In this document: in pieces, positions 33,826 to 34,062 of the stretch
Layout: every line of letters starts with the position of its first letter
Numbering within the stretch: the stretch's first letter is position 1
Origin: an uncultured bacterium
GTDB lineage: Bacteria; Bipolaricaulota; Bipolaricaulia; RBG-16-55-9; DRJF01
Direction of reading: 5' to 3'
Assembly: GCA_913053845.1 (NCBI GenBank)
Contig: CAJXGD010000025.1
Span: 1 to 34,062 of the forward strand
DNA length: 34,062 bases
Program-made: the position numbers and the translations under genes
Notes under the pieces: model-generated
What the model saw: the letters and a program-made list of their open reading frames with translations, nothing else
Told to the model about the DNA's origin: nothing
Database searches by the model: none

Positions 33826-33868
33826 TTTGTGTGCGCCATCCGATAATAGTAGGTGATAGTTAGAACCC

Positions 33869-33884
33869 ATGTGAATATATACAG
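33869..33884 (-). promoter_or_regulatory. LexA (SOS) box upstream of the recA fragment
   Basis: Minus strand CTGTATATATTCACAT matches the gammaproteobacterial LexA consensus CTG-TATATATATA-CAG at 13 of 16 positions and keeps the CTGT...ACA core. The AT-rich overlap (TATATT) could serve as the -10 box. Confidence 0.5.
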
Positions 33885-33963
33885 TATATTGTTCCAGAAG
33901 CCTACTGCCACGGCACTTTGAGATTTCGGGCTCTTTGTAGAGAAATGAGGAATCGGTCCGAAG

Positions 33964-34062
33964 TTATTGTTTAAACGGGCGGTACAGCGACCCGCCGGGC
34001 TGCGACACGGACTCCATGAGTTCAAATCCGGTCCACTCGACCAGCGCCGGTTGCGCCAATCG
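33964..34062 (-). CDS. C-terminal end of a probable RNA 2',3'-cyclic phosphodiesterase (ThpR/LigT)
   Basis: The minus strand is open from the window edge to TAA 33964, giving 32 residues including LVEWTGFELMESVSQPGGSL and ending YRPFKQ. This resembles the C-terminus of 2'-5' RNA ligase-like phosphodiesterases (W-x-x-F-x-L-x-x-S-x-x-x-P-G-G-S-x-Y). thpR or cinA genes often lie just upstream of recA in proteobacteria, which supports both calls. The fragment is short, so the family is tentative. Confidence 0.45.
   Translation of the reverse strand, partial: RLAQPALVEWTGFELMESVSQPGGSLYRPFKQ

Noticed and set aside
33675-34025. 116-residue minus-strand open frame at the right end
   Set aside because: It is out of frame with the clear recA start and the ThpR-like end and crosses the probable chimeric join.
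34007-34050. tRNA-like 3' end (TTCAAATCC followed by ACCA)
   Set aside because: The T-stem and acceptor stem do not pair and no upstream tRNA body exists; the minus strand reads as an open coding end instead.

Overview
The window reads as a piece of a moderately GC-rich, uncultured bacterial genome, probably from a metagenome assembly. Gene content is ordinary bacterial: L21/L27/Obg, IF3/L35/L20, two-subunit glycyl-tRNA synthetase and ABC importers. Most genes lie on the minus strand in tight, overlapping operons. L27 has no cleavable N-terminal extension, which argues against typical Bacillota or Fusobacteriota. I cannot name the phylum. The last 310-330 bases look foreign: they read as a gammaproteobacterial-type thpR/recA locus, so the right edge is probably a chimeric join.

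Layout, left to right. 1-566: start of an unknown gene and a decayed class II glutamine amidotransferase. 576-3420: minus-strand operon MEMO-like protein, isoaspartyl dipeptidase, aspartate/glutamate racemase. 3433-3845: relic of an IS982-type transposase. 3846-9057: FadR-type regulator, peptide-binding protein and DppB/DppC permeases, with no ATPase genes. Together with the dipeptidase and racemase these suggest uptake and salvage of peptides containing isoaspartate or D-amino acids. 9432-10627: frameshifted secreted protein. 10793-12257: MtnX-like phosphatase converging on an alpha/beta hydrolase. 12238-16401: infC-rpmI-rplT-glyQ-glyS-hydrolase operon. 16476-18801: rplU-prp-rpmA-obgE operon. 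18958-20390: small basic ORF coupled to an ArsB/NhaD-family transporter. 20305-24217: glnHPQ-like amino-acid importer plus an M24 peptidase. 24362-28801: PDZ protein, MacB-type ATPase and permease, VapB-like antitoxin, internally deleted VapC and an esterase. 28980-31285: XcyI-like restriction-modification pair. 31353-32807: asnS and a 52-residue protein. 32988-33752: truncated AAA ATPase ending at the foreign segment.

The most notable points are these. infC appears to start at AUA behind a perfect Shine-Dalgarno. The Prp-family protein has lost its catalytic His and Cys, and its operon partner L27 has no extension to cut. A TGTCAGACA palindrome lies both at the FadR-type gene's start and in front of the peptide-transport operon. 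Several promoters place the start codon at the expected transcription start (leaderless mRNAs). Four genes are relics: the amidotransferase, the IS982 transposase, VapC and the frameshifted secreted protein. No tRNA, rRNA, CRISPR array or convincing Rho-independent terminator was seen.
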